Source: Desulfobacteraceae bacterium (GTDB taxonomy: Bacteria; Desulfobacterota; DSM-4660; Desulfatiglandales; HGW-15). Taken from it: a stretch of DNA of 5,523 nucleotides. Position numbers and translations under genes: made by a program. The stretch spans positions 1 to 5,523 of the forward strand of contig RPPU01000340.1 of NCBI GenBank assembly GCA_003819975.1. Direction: 5' to 3'. Of this stretch, positions 4,656 to 5,523 are shown one piece after another (position 1 is the stretch's first letter; each line of letters starts with the position of its first letter). Below the pieces are notes generated by a model that saw nothing but the letters and a program-made list of their open reading frames with translations, had not been told where the DNA came from and ran no database searches.

Positions 4656-5523
4656 ATGAAAGAAGCAAATTTTTTATTTACATCCGAATCCGTAACCGAA
4701 GGGCATCCCGACAAGGTTGCCGATCAGATATCCGATCATGTGTTGGATGAGATGATCCGGCAGGACCGTTTCGCGCGGGTGGCGTGCGAAACTTTGGTTA
4801 CGACCGGCATGGCGATTGTAGCGGGGGAAATCACCACCGGCGCTTATGTCGATATTCCCGGAATCGTTCGCGAGACCATTAAAGAGATCGGTTATAAAAA
4901 CTCGGAAATGGGCTTTGACTGGCAGACCTGCGCGGTCCTTTCAACGATCGACAAGCAATCGCCGGATATTGCCATGGGCGTGAATTCCGGAGAAAAAAAG
5001 GAACAGGGCGCCGGCGACCAGGGGCTGATGTTCGGATATGCTTGCACGGACACGGTCTGCCTGATGCCCATGCCCATCTTTTTGGCCCATGGTTTGACCC
5101 AGCGGCTTACCCTGGTGCGCAAATCCGGCAAACTGCCCTGGTTGCGGCCGGACGGCAAGAGCCAGGTCACGGTGGAATATGTGGACGGTAAACCAAAAAG
5201 AGCCCATACCGTGGTCATTGCGGCCCAGCACAATCCGGATGTGGATAATGCCACGATCCGCGAATCCATCATCGAGGAAGTCATCAAACCCATTATCCCG
5301 GCCGAGATGCTGGACAAGGAAACCCAGTATTACGTCAACACCACCGGCCGGTTCGTGGTCGGCGGTCCCCAGGCGGATTGCGGTCTGACCGGGCGTAAGA
5401 TCATCATGGACACCTACGGCGGATTCGGGTATCACGGCGGCGGCGCTTTTTCGGGCAAGGATCCTTCCAAAGTGGACCGCAGTTCTTCCTATATGTGCCG
5501 TTATATCGCCAAGAACATCGTGG
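4656..5523 (+). CDS. metK: MetK, S-adenosylmethionine synthetase, N-terminal part
   Basis: MetK makes SAM from methionine and ATP, releasing phosphate and pyrophosphate, usually as a cytoplasmic tetramer. 289 codons are present. The gene runs off the right edge, and the family is about 385-400 residues, so roughly the last quarter is missing. Motifs are [20 protein letters not shown] (8-27), with His17 and Asp19 for ATP and magnesium; [10 protein letters not shown] (42-51); [12 protein letters not shown] (118-129), the family hexapeptide signature with its magnesium ligand; [18 protein letters not shown] (239-256); and [16 protein letters not shown] (261-276), the second signature, which holds phosphates and methionine. 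Tyr259 precedes HGGGAF where E. coli has Arg, a position that varies. MCRYIAKN at 280-287 continues the consensus. The start is fixed by the strong ribosome binding site. SAM made here feeds RsmA among many methyltransferases. Confidence 0.97.
   Translation, partial: MKEANFLFTSESVTEGHPDKVADQISDHVLDEMIRQDRFARVACETLVTTGMAIVAGEITTGAYVDIPGIVRETIKEIGYKNSEMGFDWQTCAVLSTIDKQSPDIAMGVNSGEKKEQGAGDQGLMFGYACTDTVCLMPMPIFLAHGLTQRLTLVRKSGKLPWLRPDGKSQVTVEYVDGKPKRAHTVVIAAQHNPDVDNATIRESIIEEVIKPIIPAEMLDKETQYYVNTTGRFVVGGPQADCGLTGRKIIMDTYGGFGYHGGGAFSGKDPSKVDRSSSYMCRYIAKNIV

Noticed and set aside
4892..5435. Long minus-strand open frames (4892-5317, 4941-5435)
   Set aside because: They are antisense to metK, whose motifs are continuous through the whole region.

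Overview
The window is a bacterial chromosomal segment made up mostly of housekeeping genes on the + strand. It starts inside the 3' end of tsaD (tRNA t6A synthesis) and ends inside metK (S-adenosylmethionine synthetase). Between them lie a DUF2062 membrane protein gene, two small minus-strand genes, rsmA/ksgA (16S rRNA dimethylation), a deoxynucleoside kinase gene and panC (pantothenate synthesis). No phage, transposon, CRISPR, rRNA or tRNA sequence was seen. Base composition is moderate, with A/T-rich spacers. Clear Shine-Dalgarno sites precede every start, and two genes begin with TTG. The kinase-panC-metK order and protein style fit an uncultured Gram-negative lineage, perhaps Omnitrophota or a deltaproteobacterium-like group. 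That placement is an impression, not a demonstration.

Layout: (1) Positions 1-861 hold the tsaD tail, a perfect 19-bp inverted repeat that swallows its stop codon, and the DUF2062 gene. (2) Positions 862-1949 are an A/T-richer block with two minus-strand genes: a 97-aa three-helix membrane protein and a 101-aa conserved-looking soluble protein of unknown function. It ends in a strong sigma-70-type promoter (TTGATT, 17-bp spacer, TATAAT) whose -35 lies inside a palindrome. (3) Positions 1950-3547 carry rsmA and then a deoxynucleoside kinase gene. (4) Positions 3548-3776 are a non-coding gap with CCCGGG-centred palindromes. (5) Positions 3777-5523 carry panC and, 21 nt later, metK, almost certainly cotranscribed.

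The genes share a theme of core nucleotide, cofactor and RNA-modification metabolism. MetK makes the SAM that RsmA consumes, PanC makes the coenzyme A precursor, TsaD modifies tRNA, and the kinase salvages deoxynucleosides. They do not form one pathway. I found no evidence of a new defence or mobile system. The most interesting signals are the tsaD-end hairpin, the palindrome in the rsmA promoter, the two small unknown genes and the palindrome cluster before panC.
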